Assembly (NCBI RefSeq): GCF_900108345.1
Contig: NZ_FNVV01000014.1
Span: 1,783,664 to 1,847,663 of the forward strand
DNA length: 64,000 nt
Reading direction: 5' to 3'
Origin: Bacteroides ndongoniae
GTDB taxonomy: Bacteria > Bacteroidota > Bacteroidia > Bacteroidales > Bacteroidaceae
The notes below the pieces were generated by a model that saw only the letters and a list, made by a program, of their open reading frames with translations, was not told the DNA's origin and did not search any database. Numbering within the stretch: the first letter of the stretch is position 1; each line of letters starts with the position of its first letter. A program made the translations under genes and the position numbers. Positions 37,367 through 46,334 of this stretch are shown here, piece by piece.

Positions 37367-40300
37367 ATGAAGACAAAACATTTGTTTTTTGCGGCAGCTT
37401 TGCCTCTGGCATTTGCTGCTTGTACAAACGAGGATTTCGAATCCATGAACGGGCAACCCGAGATTGGTGGCGATCAACGTCCCCTCGTTGAAGTAAAATT
37501 GGATTTCCAAAAGGGAGATGCCAATACTCGTGTCGATTATGATGGCACTAAGTATTCTTGGGAAAGCACTGATTCAATCGGCGCATTCCTGATGGATGAA
37601 ATAGCTTCTAGTAACCGTCCTTTTGGCTCTACTGCAGAGGCTTGGAAAAAAGAAACTTGGTTGGAACACTATAAACTAGTGAATTATATCCATACAGACT
37701 ATCCTTTCTCATGGAGTACAACTGAAAATGCATGGGTAGCACCTTCCAAACTGCAAGAAGGTAACTACTTCTTTGCTGCACCTTATGAAACATATAATGG
37801 TGAACGTCAATTGGTACACTATATTGATGGTCAAACTCAGACCGGTGGTAGTGTTGAAAGTATGAATGAAGCCATCTCTAAGAACCAATATTTCATTGGT
37901 TATGCACAAGTAAAGGCAGGTACCGGAAATAAAGAAGCGTTAAAGAGCGTAATTATGACTCCAGTTTTGGCTCCGGTAAAAGTTACTCTGCGTAACATTG
38001 GTACATTAGCTAAAGATGTAGAAAAAATCATTATCCGTGGTACTAATGTAGCTACAGCTTTGACTGTAAATCCGACTGATGCACAGTATGGTGGTACTAA
38101 CGAAGATGGTTCTATTAAAGCAGGTAATGCTTATAATCTTGAAACAGGCAAAAGTGTTAGCTGGATTACGAACGATAATAACTTTAATTATGCTAACTTG
38201 ATTGATGCTGAAGAAGATGTATATACAGTAGCTGGAAAGCAGTTTGTATATAACATTGCATCTGGAGCAACAGATTACAATAAAGGCGATGCTTTACGCC
38301 AAATTGTACACCCCAGTTATTCAGAATCTACAGCCGCAGCTGCACCTGAGTATGAGAAGCAAGCAGTATTATCTTTCACTTCTCCAGTAAAGGTTAATCC
38401 TAATGGTGGTGAAATCCATTTTGCTGTAATGGTTAATACTTTAGAAAAGATCGAGGGTTCTGAAAATTTAACAATGGATATCATCACTACTCAAGGTCAA
38501 ATTACAAATATCGATTTGACTACAGCTAAAGAAGAGGAAGTTGGTGCAGCAGGACTCGATCCCAATACTGTATTGCTGAATAAGGCTGTCACTTCTTTGA
38601 AACCGGGTACAAAGAACGAACTGATCATCCAATTCGATAACAACTCTGTAGTGAAGTCTTCTACGAAGAACATTCAAGACGAGGATGAACTGTTGGCTTT
38701 CATCAACTGGAATGCCGAAAATACTCGTCTGAACACTGCAACGTTGCAAAGAGATGTACGCTTCACTAAAGAAATGTACGATGCTTTGACTGCTGATAGC
38801 TATAAGGGTAGACTTGCTATCAAATATACAGGATCTGATAAGAACAAGGCTAAACTTCTCGTTGATAATGATGTACCGACAGATGTTTTGAATGTTCTTG
38901 ATCTGAACGCGACTGACATAGTTGTTGTATTGGATGGTGAACGTGAACTGACCAAGGATATCGCTGACAAGCTGAAAAACGGTGGTTTGACCATTGAAAA
39001 CATCGGTACAATGGCTATTAACGAAGACGTAACTACATATGTTGAGTTGAATAACTACGGTACTATCAATATTGCAGAAAGCGCTAAGCTGAATGGTACT
39101 TCTAGCAACACTAAACTTTACAACTATGGCACGGTAGTAAACGATGGTGAATTCTACAACCTGAACAACAAAGTGGATGCAGACCGTGAATCCAAGGGTT
39201 GGGTGAAGACTGGTAAGAAGAACCACTTTGCTAGCAATGCTGCTGATGCTACTATCCAGCTGATGAATATCGAAGACGAAGTAACTGGTAGCGTTAGCGG
39301 TGGTACCATTTACTTTGAGACTGCCGAAGGTGTGAAAGTAAGTGATCTTAATTCTGTTAAGAACAAGAGAACTGTCGGTGTTACTAAACTGCTGGTAACA
39401 GGTGGTACCATTGATTTCGACAACTGTGACAACAACTCTGTTGTAGAACTGACAATTAATGGTACTGTATCTGTTGAAGGCTGGAACAATGCAACTCCGC
39501 GTGTATCTACTTACCATAAGTTTACAGGTGTAACAGAAGCTTCTATCAATGGTAATGTGACATTCACTAACGCTGGTATTGAAGGTTCTTCTGATGTAAC
39601 ATTCGAAGCTGAAAGTGCATTGAGCTTCAACAAAGAGGTTAACTTCAACGATGTAACCTTTATCAAGGGTGCAACCGTTAACGTAGCTAATGGTGCAACT
39701 GTAACAGTGGACAATGTGACTTGGAATGCTAATAATATCACTAACTTGGGTACGTTCCAATATGTAACTAGTTCGAACACCAATTATACAGTAATTGCTG
39801 GTAATCCTATCAAGCAAAAACCGACAGATCCTACTCCTAATAAGAAAGTATCAGTAGAGGTTAATGTTGTATTTGATGCAACATTTATGGGAACAAATGG
39901 CTTAGAGCCAGCTGATAGTGATAATAATGGTAAAGAAACAATTACTTATACTATTAAAGACGCAGCAGGCTGGACAACATTAGCTAAAGGATTAGCAGAT
40001 CCTGATACAGATGATGATGTAGACTATAGTTATACCATTAAAGATATTACTATTAAGTCAGATCTGAATAACACGAATCTGTTCGGTGTATCATATACAG
40101 AAAACAAAGTAACCAAATACCGTCACGATGACTTCAAGGCTGTTGTTGCTAACAAGAAAGTGACTTTGGAAAATGCAAAATTAATAGGTTGCAATTCCTC
40201 TTATGGTATCAGCATGGGTGAGCTGTATGTGAAGGGTACCACTGTTACAATCGGTAGTGGTGATAGTGCTAACATTAAGACATTCTTGAATGTAAGCAAG

Positions 40301-40525
40301 TTTGATTATTCTGGTATGGAAGCAAGTTCTACATTGACAATAAATAATGGTTATATACAAGTAGCCGGTACAGCTCAATTAAACGGAAAGAATGGTGTCG
40401 GTGTAACCAATAATATTACATCAATTAGTGGAACTAACGGTAAACTTGTTATTACTAAATTAGGTTCTTCTGGTGAGCTCCTTGAATGGGATTTTGCTAA
40501 TCAGAAATGGGCTAATCTTAAATAA
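37367..40525 (+). CDS. Cassette U6 large surface lipoprotein
   Basis: 1052 residues. Signal MKTKHLFFAAALPLAFAAC, then TNEDFESM. Landmarks: NTRVDYDGTKYSWESTDSIG, AFLMDE, HTDYPFSWSTTENAW, EGNYFFAAPYETYNGERQLV, NQYFIGYAQVKAG. The N-terminal half is closest to U1 (for example YNGERQLVHxI). The middle segment is IQDEDELLAFINWNAENTRL with TKEMYDAL, then beta-helix-like repeats (NYGTINIAESAKLNG, VVNDGEFYNLNNK). The C-terminal class A module (SYGISMGELYVKGTTVTIG ... LLEWDFANQKW) is shared with U2 and U8. So the front is U1-like and the back U2-like, a mosaic. The antisense 449-residue frame is a shadow. Confidence 0.85.
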   Translation: MKTKHLFFAAALPLAFAACTNEDFESMNGQPEIGGDQRPLVEVKLDFQKGDANTRVDYDGTKYSWESTDSIGAFLMDEIASSNRPFGSTAEAWKKETWLEHYKLVNYIHTDYPFSWSTTENAWVAPSKLQEGNYFFAAPYETYNGERQLVHYIDGQTQTGGSVESMNEAISKNQYFIGYAQVKAGTGNKEALKSVIMTPVLAPVKVTLRNIGTLAKDVEKIIIRGTNVATALTVNPTDAQYGGTNEDGSIKAGNAYNLETGKSVSWITNDNNFNYANLIDAEEDVYTVAGKQFVYNIASGATDYNKGDALRQIVHPSYSESTAAAAPEYEKQAVLSFTSPVKVNPNGGEIHFAVMVNTLEKIEGSENLTMDIITTQGQITNIDLTTAKEEEVGAAGLDPNTVLLNKAVTSLKPGTKNELIIQFDNNSVVKSSTKNIQDEDELLAFINWNAENTRLNTATLQRDVRFTKEMYDALTADSYKGRLAIKYTGSDKNKAKLLVDNDVPTDVLNVLDLNATDIVVVLDGERELTKDIADKLKNGGLTIENIGTMAINEDVTTYVELNNYGTINIAESAKLNGTSSNTKLYNYGTVVNDGEFYNLNNKVDADRESKGWVKTGKKNHFASNAADATIQLMNIEDEVTGSVSGGTIYFETAEGVKVSDLNSVKNKRTVGVTKLLVTGGTIDFDNCDNNSVVELTINGTVSVEGWNNATPRVSTYHKFTGVTEASINGNVTFTNAGIEGSSDVTFEAESALSFNKEVNFNDVTFIKGATVNVANGATVTVDNVTWNANNITNLGTFQYVTSSNTNYTVIAGNPIKQKPTDPTPNKKVSVEVNVVFDATFMGTNGLEPADSDNNGKETITYTIKDAAGWTTLAKGLADPDTDDDVDYSYTIKDITIKSDLNNTNLFGVSYTENKVTKYRHDDFKAVVANKKVTLENAKLIGCNSSYGISMGELYVKGTTVTIGSGDSANIKTFLNVSKFDYSGMEASSTLTINNGYIQVAGTAQLNGKNGVGVTNNITSISGTNGKLVITKLGSSGELLEWDFANQKWANLK

Positions 40526-40546
40526 TATAGATTACTGAGATAATAT

Positions 40547-40588
40547 AAAAAAGGGTGTGCATTTTGAAGTGCACACCCTTTTTTTTAC
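40547..40588 (+). terminator. Terminator of U6
   Basis: AAGGGTGTGCA pairs with TGCACACCCTT and is followed by a T8 run, 22 nt after the stop. Confidence 0.88.
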
Positions 40589-40675
40589 AATACAACGATA
40601 ATTTTACCAAACATAACTGCCTAGAGAACTTTTTGTTATCTATACTCGTACTTATTTTACGTAAAACACTACTAT

Positions 40676-40770
40676 TTTCCAGTTACCAAAAATTTCCTCC
40701 CCAGTTACCAAAATATTTTTTCCCAGTTAGGAAAAAATTCCTCCCTAACTAGGCAAAAATCCTCCCCTTC
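40676..40770. repeat. AACTGGGGAAAA repeat array, right copy (inverted)
   Basis: Units CCCCAGTTACCAAAA and TTTTTTCCCAGTTAGGAAAA repeated three to four times, in the opposite orientation to the array at 9977-10045. The two arrays bracket U1-U6. Confidence 0.7.
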
Positions 40771-40809
40771 TCCCTCTCTCCATTTTCCCTGTAAAAAAAT
40801 CCTGCCAAA

Positions 40810-40841
40810 TTTGCATAAACCGCACGGCTGCACTACCTTTG
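40810..40841 (+). promoter_or_regulatory. Promoter of the exporter/kinase/peptidase operon
   Basis: TTTG (40810-40813), 20 nt, TACCTTTG (40834-40841): full Bacteroidota consensus. The expected transcript start is within a few bases of the ATG at 40851, so the mRNA may be almost leaderless. Confidence 0.8.
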
Positions 40842-40850
40842 CCCACCGAT

Positions 40851-42503
40851 ATGGTAAAGGAAATCATTTCTCTGCTTCCCCCGCAGGCCCGCCGCCGCAG
40901 TTGGCGCGTGGCACTGGCCGTACTGGTGCGCGCTGTACTCGACTTTGCAGGTGTGGCCGCACTGATACCGTTGTTGCTGGCTGTATTGCGCCCCGGAGGT
41001 TCGCGAGGCGAGATGTTGCTGCTCTGCGGAGCTGTGATGGGCTTTGTGGTGCTGAAGAATGCATTGGTAGTGGCCCTGGCACGGGTGGAAAGCACCTTTC
41101 AACTGGAAATATATCGCGACTTCAGCCGGCGTATGTTTGTCAATTACTACCGGCGCGGACTGCTGTTCCTGAAGAGTAAAAGCAGTGTGCAGCTGGGGCA
41201 CGAGGTGAACTACGTGTGCTACACCTTCTGCCTCTGTGTGCTTGCCCCGCTGTTCCGCATTGTGGGCGATGCTGTGCTCATCCTTTTCATGATGGCTGCC
41301 CTCGTGATCTGGGAGCCACTGGCCGGTCTGTTGCTGTGTGCTGCTTTCGTGCCGTTGTCACTGATTTACACGGTAGCCGTGCGCCGTCGTCTGCGCAAGT
41401 ATGGCCAGGAGGAACTGGAAGCACGCCGCAAGCAGAGCCGTACGGTGGTAGAAGCTTTCCGCGGCTATGCCGAACTGGAGATAGCTCAGGCATTCGGCAC
41501 CTCGCTTGCCTCGTTCGACCAAGGCATGGACAGCATCGTACACAGCCGTCAGCGCATGGAGCGCTACCAGCTGTTTCCGCAGTTTTTGAGCGAAGCTGCC
41601 ATCGTAGTGGGTATAGCCCTGCTGATAGGAGCCGGACGTGGTGACCTGAGTATCGTGAGCGGTGTGTTTGCCGTAGCGGCGTTTCGTCTGATTCCTGCCA
41701 TGCGTAGCATCCTGAACAGTTGGGTGACTCTGCAGAACGCTTCGCACTCGATACAGGTGGTGACCGAAGGACTGACCGAAAGCCAAACGGCTGATGACAG
41801 CAGCGAACAGCCCTTTACCTTCAAGCACACACTGGAACTGAAAGACTTGGGATTTGCTTTCCCCGACGGAGAACAGCTGTTCAGTCACCTGAACCTGACC
41901 ATCCACCGGGGCGAACGCATCGGTATACGCGGCCCCAGCGGATCGGGCAAATCGACACTGTTCAATCTCCTATTGGGTTTCCTGACACCGACCGAAGGCG
42001 AAATATTAGTAGACGGACGCCGGCTGACAACTGCCAACCGCAACCGCTGGCACAAACTGGTGGGCTACGTGGCGCAGGAAATCTTCATCGTAGAAGGTTC
42101 GCTGCTCGACAACGTTGCCTTGGGACATCCCTCTCCCGACCGTCAGCGAGTGATGGAAGTACTGGAACAAGTACGCCTAAAAGACTGGCTGGAGACGCTT
42201 CCGCAAGGACTGGACACACCGCTGGGTGAATATGGCAGTCGCTTGTCGGGCGGACAGAAGCAACGCATCGGCATAGCCCGTGCCTTGTACAAAGAGGCGG
42301 AAGTGCTGTTCTTCGACGAAGCCACGTCGGCATTGGACAGCCGCACGGAAAGCGAGATAAACCGCGCACTGGAGGAACTGTCCGAACAGTGCCGCGAACT
42401 GACCATGATTATCATTGCCCACAGGGAGACATCGCTGCGGGTGTGCGATAGGATATGGGGCCTCACCCCCGACCCCTCTCCGAATGAGAGGGGAGGAGCG
42501 TGA
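40851..42503 (+). CDS. ABC exporter with fused membrane and ATPase domains
   Basis: 550 residues from ATG 40851; TTG 40839 falls inside the -7 box and is rejected. The N-terminal membrane domain has about five to six helices (from WRVALAVLVRAVLDFAGVAA to GVFAVAAFRLIPAM). The nucleotide-binding domain has Walker A GPSGSGKST (about 361), signature LSGGQKQR (about 466), Walker B VLFFDEATSALD (about 485) and the switch His in IIAHRETSL. There is no N-terminal C39 peptidase domain, so any leader removal must be done by another protein, perhaps the S24/S26 peptidase two genes on. The last dozen codons (LTPDPSPNERGG) come from an interspersed repeat that has invaded the 3' end. It probably exports a peptide or lipid-linked product; substrate unproven. 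Confidence 0.88.
   Translation: MVKEIISLLPPQARRRSWRVALAVLVRAVLDFAGVAALIPLLLAVLRPGGSRGEMLLLCGAVMGFVVLKNALVVALARVESTFQLEIYRDFSRRMFVNYYRRGLLFLKSKSSVQLGHEVNYVCYTFCLCVLAPLFRIVGDAVLILFMMAALVIWEPLAGLLLCAAFVPLSLIYTVAVRRRLRKYGQEELEARRKQSRTVVEAFRGYAELEIAQAFGTSLASFDQGMDSIVHSRQRMERYQLFPQFLSEAAIVVGIALLIGAGRGDLSIVSGVFAVAAFRLIPAMRSILNSWVTLQNASHSIQVVTEGLTESQTADDSSEQPFTFKHTLELKDLGFAFPDGEQLFSHLNLTIHRGERIGIRGPSGSGKSTLFNLLLGFLTPTEGEILVDGRRLTTANRNRWHKLVGYVAQEIFIVEGSLLDNVALGHPSPDRQRVMEVLEQVRLKDWLETLPQGLDTPLGEYGSRLSGGQKQRIGIARALYKEAEVLFFDEATSALDSRTESEINRALEELSEQCRELTMIIIAHRETSLRVCDRIWGLTPDPSPNERGGA
42462..42500. repeat. Interspersed CTCACCCCCGACCCCTCTCC repeat inside the ABC gene 3' end
   Basis: The CCCCTCTCC ... 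GAGAGGGGAGG palindrome encodes LTPDPSPNERGG at the C-terminus of the exporter. The same peptide-like string is a familiar translation of dispersed bacterial repeats, so this end is likely a late addition. Confidence 0.7.
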
Positions 42504-42586
42504 TGAAGGTGGATTCAGGGTTTAGAGCTGAGGGTTTAAGCTTGAGGGTATATAGATTTGGAAATGAAAACAATACATATTTAATT

Positions 42587-43444
42587 ATGGAACAAGACTA
42601 TATGATTGCAGGGTTTCGCCTGCGTATGGAAGGTGAGCCACTGGTGAAGGCTGTGGCTAACATCGGCGGATTCGGTGTATTTGCTATCGACTCGACTGCC
42701 GAACCTAATTTCCGCTTCGTATGGAGCGAAGAAAAGGCTCCTGCCTTTACTGCCGAGCTATACCGTAACGATCCGGTACTGACACACAACCGTTTCGGAC
42801 GTTACGAAAAAGGATATATATTCGAAACAGCTTACATCGGTAGCGATCAGACACTCACAGTCTGGATAGCCGAAGGATCACGTACCGCCTATTTCAGCGG
42901 AAACCTCGATGTCAGTCTGCTGCGTTTTGCCTGCTGGATTGCTTTCGGTGTGCTGATTGCTCCCCAGAAGGCTGTGGCTATCCACACCAGCACCATTGTC
43001 TTCCACGACAAAGCTGTCATCTTCCTGGGCGAGAGCGGTACCGGAAAGAGCACCCACACCCGCCTGTGGCGCGAAAATATTGAAGGTGCTACACTGCTGA
43101 ACGACGATAGCCCCATCGTGCGCATACACAACGGAATCCCCTACGTATATGGCAGTCCGTGGAGCGGAAAGACACCGTGCTACAAGACGAACTCGTACGA
43201 ACTGGTGGGCTGTGTGCGCCTGTCGCAGGCTCCTTACAACGAAATAAAGAAACTGAAGGTGATGCAAGCCTATGCTGCCCTTCACCCCTCGTGCCCGCCC
43301 GACTTTGCTTACGACGAGAAACTGTACGACTGTATCAGCCAGATACTGAACGACATACTGGTCAAGGTACCGGTTTACCACCTGGCTTGCCTGCCCAATG
43401 CCGAAGCTGCCCACCTGTCGTGTAAAACCATCTTCGGAGTATGA
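42587..43444 (+). CDS. HPr-kinase-like serine kinase protein
   Basis: 285 residues from MEQDYMIAGFRL. An in-frame ATG at 42500 would add 29 residues without family character. The C-terminal half has a P-loop GESGTGKSTHTRLW (about 175-188), then LLNDDSPIVRI and YGSPWSGKT, as in the HPr kinase/phosphorylase C-terminal fold. The N-terminal half is unlike HprK. Stand-alone proteins of this type occur in RiPP loci, where some phosphorylate precursor Ser residues, and beside PqqD proteins. It lies 83 nt after the ABC gene and overlaps the next gene by 4 nt (ATGA), so translation is coupled. Cytoplasmic. A role as kinase on the cassette peptides, which carry a conserved Ser, is inference. Confidence 0.8.
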   Translation: MEQDYMIAGFRLRMEGEPLVKAVANIGGFGVFAIDSTAEPNFRFVWSEEKAPAFTAELYRNDPVLTHNRFGRYEKGYIFETAYIGSDQTLTVWIAEGSRTAYFSGNLDVSLLRFACWIAFGVLIAPQKAVAIHTSTIVFHDKAVIFLGESGTGKSTHTRLWRENIEGATLLNDDSPIVRIHNGIPYVYGSPWSGKTPCYKTNSYELVGCVRLSQAPYNEIKKLKVMQAYAALHPSCPPDFAYDEKLYDCISQILNDILVKVPVYHLACLPNAEAAHLSCKTIFGV

Positions 43445-43887
43445 GGAAACTGGTTGTAGCCAACGATTTTCTGGCCGAAGCCGCCGAAGTGCTGCGACAG
43501 GGAAAGAGGGTGAAAGTACGCATCGACGGACAAAGCATGTTCCCCTTCATCATCGGCGGGAAAGATGTGGTAGAGATTGATCCACTGCCTGCCGACAGCG
43601 AACTGCCTGCCTGGTGCTGCCCTTTCTACCAGTGGGAAGGAAAATACATGGTGCATCGCTACATCGGACGTGAAGGCGACGAATGTCTGATGCTGGGCGA
43701 CGGCAATCTGTACCGGATAGAGCGTGTGAAGCGTAGCGAGGTACTGGGACTGTTGCGCTACATCTATCGTCCCGACGGCAGTGTGCAGGACTGTACCGAC
43801 AGCCGATGGCTGAAGCGCGGGGCTTTGTGGTATAAGCTGAAGCCGATCAGAAGGATATTGCTGCCGCTGTTCAGAATAATCAGATAA
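43441..43887 (+). CDS. S24/S26-family peptidase
   Basis: 148 residues. VRIDGQSMFPFIIGGKDVVEI has the Ser-Met pair of the S24/S26 signal-peptidase/LexA fold (Ser about 33), and KYMVHRYIG with LMLGDGNLYRIERV carries the second part of the fold where the general base lies; the usual Lys is not obvious (Arg in VHRYIG). There is no N-terminal membrane anchor, but a basic hydrophobic C-terminus (IRRILLPLFRIIR) could touch the membrane. Start codon overlaps the kinase-like stop. Homologues lie beside PqqD, NTP_transf_5 and HPr-kinase-like genes. It might cut the GF(A/E)(A/G)S site of the cassette peptides; untested. Confidence 0.75.
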   Translation: MRKLVVANDFLAEAAEVLRQGKRVKVRIDGQSMFPFIIGGKDVVEIDPLPADSELPAWCCPFYQWEGKYMVHRYIGREGDECLMLGDGNLYRIERVKRSEVLGLLRYIYRPDGSVQDCTDSRWLKRGALWYKLKPIRRILLPLFRIIR

Positions 43888-43911
43888 GCATTTTTCTGAA
43901 TGTTTAGTTAA

Positions 43912-43971
43912 CAAGTTGACAAGGCTACAGACAACAAAGGAGTATCTGTAGTTTTGTCAACTTGCTTTTTG
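43912..43971. terminator. Terminator between the peptidase operon and the MscS gene
   Basis: AAGTTGACAA..CTACAGA pairs with TCTGTAG..TTGTCAACTT, followed by GCTTTTTG. It lies between convergent genes. Confidence 0.8.
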
Positions 43972-44037
43972 TCCGAATAAAACCATCTGTAGTTTCGGTA
44001 TCATCCATGTATGAATCTCCCATAAACGTACGATTCT

Positions 44038-45297
44038 TTAGTTGCTTTCCGTCAGCCGGCGCAAATCGGCTCCGGAAGGAGACTGGAAGACACGCAAGTC
44101 GAATTCGGGAATGATAGCCAACACGTGGTCGAATACATCGGCCTGTACGCCCTCGTAAGGAATCCAATCCTTGATGGTGGAAAAGAAATAAAGTTCGACA
44201 GGCAAGCCGTGGTCGGTAGGCTGCAAATGGCGTACCATGCAGTTCAGTTCGGTGTTTACTACAGGGAGACTCTTCAGATAGGCAGTCAGATAAGCACGGA
44301 ACACACCGAGATTGGTCTGCCGGCGACCGTTTACCAACACTTCGTTGTCGATGCCGTTCTCCTTGTTATATGCTTCGACTACAGCTTCGGTCTGTTCGAT
44401 GTAGTCTTTCAACAGCTGAATCTTACGATACTTTTCGAGCATTTCGGGAGTACAGAAGCGTACGCTGGTCATGTCGATGTTGATGCTTCGTTTCACCCGT
44501 CGCCCGCCGCTCTCGCGCATGCCGCGCCAGTTCTGGAAAGAGTCGCTCACCAGCAGGTAGGGAGGTATGGTAGTGATGGTATTATCAAAATTACGAACCT
44601 TTACTGTGTTTAATGTCACCTCGATGACTATGCCGTCGGCACCGTACTTGGGCATGGTAATCCAGTCGCCTACCTTCAGCATGTCGTTGGCCGAAAGTTG
44701 CACACCGCTGACAAAGCCCATGATACTGTCCTTGAACACCAGCATCAGAATGGCTGCCGACGCACCCAGACCTGCCAACAGTGAGAAAGGCGATTTACCC
44801 AACAGTTCGGCTACCACAATAATGATACCGATGGACCATAAAGATACCTGCAACGTCTGAAGCAAGCCTTTTAGCGGACGGTCGCGCATGGACTCTTTCT
44901 CGCTGTATACTGCATAGGCAGCTTTCAGGAAAGAGTTGATAAACAGCAAGAAAGCAAATATAATATAAATGAAGCACAAACGCCGGATGAAACTTAAAGT
45001 CACCGAATCGGTTTGTGCAAAAGCGATCGGTATGAACAGATAGATGACAACAGGTGCCACCATGTGGCTCAGGTAGACCATTACGTTACGGTTGAACAGA
45101 ATATCGTCCCACGTCGCTTTGGTCTTTGCAACCAGGCGGGCAATAGCTCTGAGCAACACCTTACGGCAAATCAGATCAGCAGCAAAAGCCAATATCAGCA
45201 CCAGGGCAAAAGCGATGAACTGATCCAGCCAGTCGGCCGTCTGCGGATTCATGCCCCAGCTTACCAGCAATTTATCAATATTATTCAGTAAATCCAT
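44038..45297 (-). CDS. Mechanosensitive channel of the MscS/YbdG type
   Basis: 419 residues. About five hydrophobic helices in the first 190 residues, then the pore-lining helix and MscS core (GLGASAAILMLVFKDSIMGF, VQLSANDMLKVGDWITMP), a beta domain (GIVIEVTLNTVKVRNFDNTI, TIPPYLLVSDSFQNW) and a cytoplasmic alpha/beta domain with SINIDMTSVRFC, the region that marks YbdG-like members (PF00924). An inner-membrane channel that releases solutes on osmotic downshock. It stands upstream-distal to a DUF4435/ATPase pair on the same strand (28 nt gap) and could share their transcript. Confidence 0.92.
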   Translation of the reverse strand: MDLLNNIDKLLVSWGMNPQTADWLDQFIAFALVLILAFAADLICRKVLLRAIARLVAKTKATWDDILFNRNVMVYLSHMVAPVVIYLFIPIAFAQTDSVTLSFIRRLCFIYIIFAFLLFINSFLKAAYAVYSEKESMRDRPLKGLLQTLQVSLWSIGIIIVVAELLGKSPFSLLAGLGASAAILMLVFKDSIMGFVSGVQLSANDMLKVGDWITMPKYGADGIVIEVTLNTVKVRNFDNTITTIPPYLLVSDSFQNWRGMRESGGRRVKRSINIDMTSVRFCTPEMLEKYRKIQLLKDYIEQTEAVVEAYNKENGIDNEVLVNGRRQTNLGVFRAYLTAYLKSLPVVNTELNCMVRHLQPTDHGLPVELYFFSTIKDWIPYEGVQADVFDHVLAIIPEFDLRVFQSPSGADLRRLTESN

Positions 45298-45325
45298 TTT
45301 GTTTAAGTTAAAGGAGTTAGGGAAA

Positions 45326-46330
45326 TCAGAAGGAGGAGGCCGCCAATATCCTTTCCACGTCCTCGCGCATCCACTGGTAGTGCCAGAGTGACTTGTAACC
45401 TTCGTTCTTTTTCAACATCAGTTGCACAGCGGCCTGACTGTTCTCGTAACTGGTCAGTTCGTTGCGGAACTGTTCGTCGTGACGTGCCAGCCGCTTGATC
45501 TCTTTCTCGCGTTCGCGACGGAGCTGGGTACAAACCGGAGTAAGCAGCCTCATCACGACATTGTCCATAATGTGATGTCCTTGTATATAAAGGTAAGTGG
45601 TGTCGGGAGTTACGCCCAAAGGCTCCAGTTCTTCGCGCAACGCATCAACCTGCTCAATGAGTTGCGGAAAACGGGTGCCCAGTTCGCTCAGTTTCTTGTC
45701 TACACGTTGCCTCATTTCGTCCAAACAACGGTAAGGCTGGTGTAACGTAACGTCCTGAATGCGTACACACTGGTTGAACTCGTGCATCGGAAATGTTTTG
45801 GTATCGTGTTGACGATAAAACCAGATATTCCACAAGAACAGCGGGTAAGCAATGCGTGAATAGCGCTTCAGAAACTCGGGAAAGTCGATCAGCACACGGT
45901 CGTTCAGCGTGGCCTGCACACAGACTTCGTGCAAACTCTCGGCATAGCACAGGTAGTTCTCGATGGCATAAACATAGGTTTGCAGCACAAACGGATTTTT
46001 ATTGATGCGGCGCGACACAGCCGTATTGCCTTGCATCAGGAAGTCGTAATCGCTGTCTACGCAGGCTATCAGGCTCCGACCCAGTTCGTCGGCATTGAGC
46101 GTATTGAGCAGCACCATCTTTTTCCCTTTCGACAAAGACGTTTGCGAGGGCAACATCACCTGGAAATAGTGCTCATCGTCCTCGAACTCCGAAAGCAGGG
46201 TACGCCAGAAAGCTACATCATCGTAACTTTCGACATAGGCCACAATGCGGCGGCGTTTCTTTTTAGGCGAAAGCCGCGTGGCTGCATCCAGATAGGCGGA
46301 AGTCAGATTATGTCGTAACGAAGTAGCCAC
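45326..46330 (-). CDS. DUF4435 (TOPRIM-like) protein
   Basis: 334 residues. The N-terminal third has a TOPRIM-like arrangement: RRIVAYVESYDDVAFWRTLL with the catalytic-type Glu, then SLIACVDSDYDFLMQG with the Asp-x-Asp pair, as in DUF4435 (PF14491). The rest is helical (YAIENYLCYAESLHEV is a DUF4435 hallmark). The ATPase gene ends 4 nt upstream, so the two are translationally linked. In the PARIS anti-phage system AriB is a DUF4435 protein with partner ATPase AriA; this pair has the same composition but may be a housekeeping relative. If active, it would cut RNA or DNA once released by the ATPase. Confidence 0.8.
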   Translation of the reverse strand: MATSLRHNLTSAYLDAATRLSPKKKRRRIVAYVESYDDVAFWRTLLSEFEDDEHYFQVMLPSQTSLSKGKKMVLLNTLNADELGRSLIACVDSDYDFLMQGNTAVSRRINKNPFVLQTYVYAIENYLCYAESLHEVCVQATLNDRVLIDFPEFLKRYSRIAYPLFLWNIWFYRQHDTKTFPMHEFNQCVRIQDVTLHQPYRCLDEMRQRVDKKLSELGTRFPQLIEQVDALREELEPLGVTPDTTYLYIQGHHIMDNVVMRLLTPVCTQLRREREKEIKRLARHDEQFRNELTSYENSQAAVQLMLKKNEGYKSLWHYQWMREDVERILAASSF

Positions 46331-46334
46331 GGTC

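Noticed and set aside
38468..39817. 449-codon minus-strand frame inside U6
   Set aside because: Shadow of the repetitive U6 lipoprotein gene; it has no start context, and similar shadows occur opposite the other cassettes.
40839..40850. TTG start for the ABC exporter
   Set aside because: It overlaps the -7 promoter box TACCTTTG; ATG 40851 is the first usable start.
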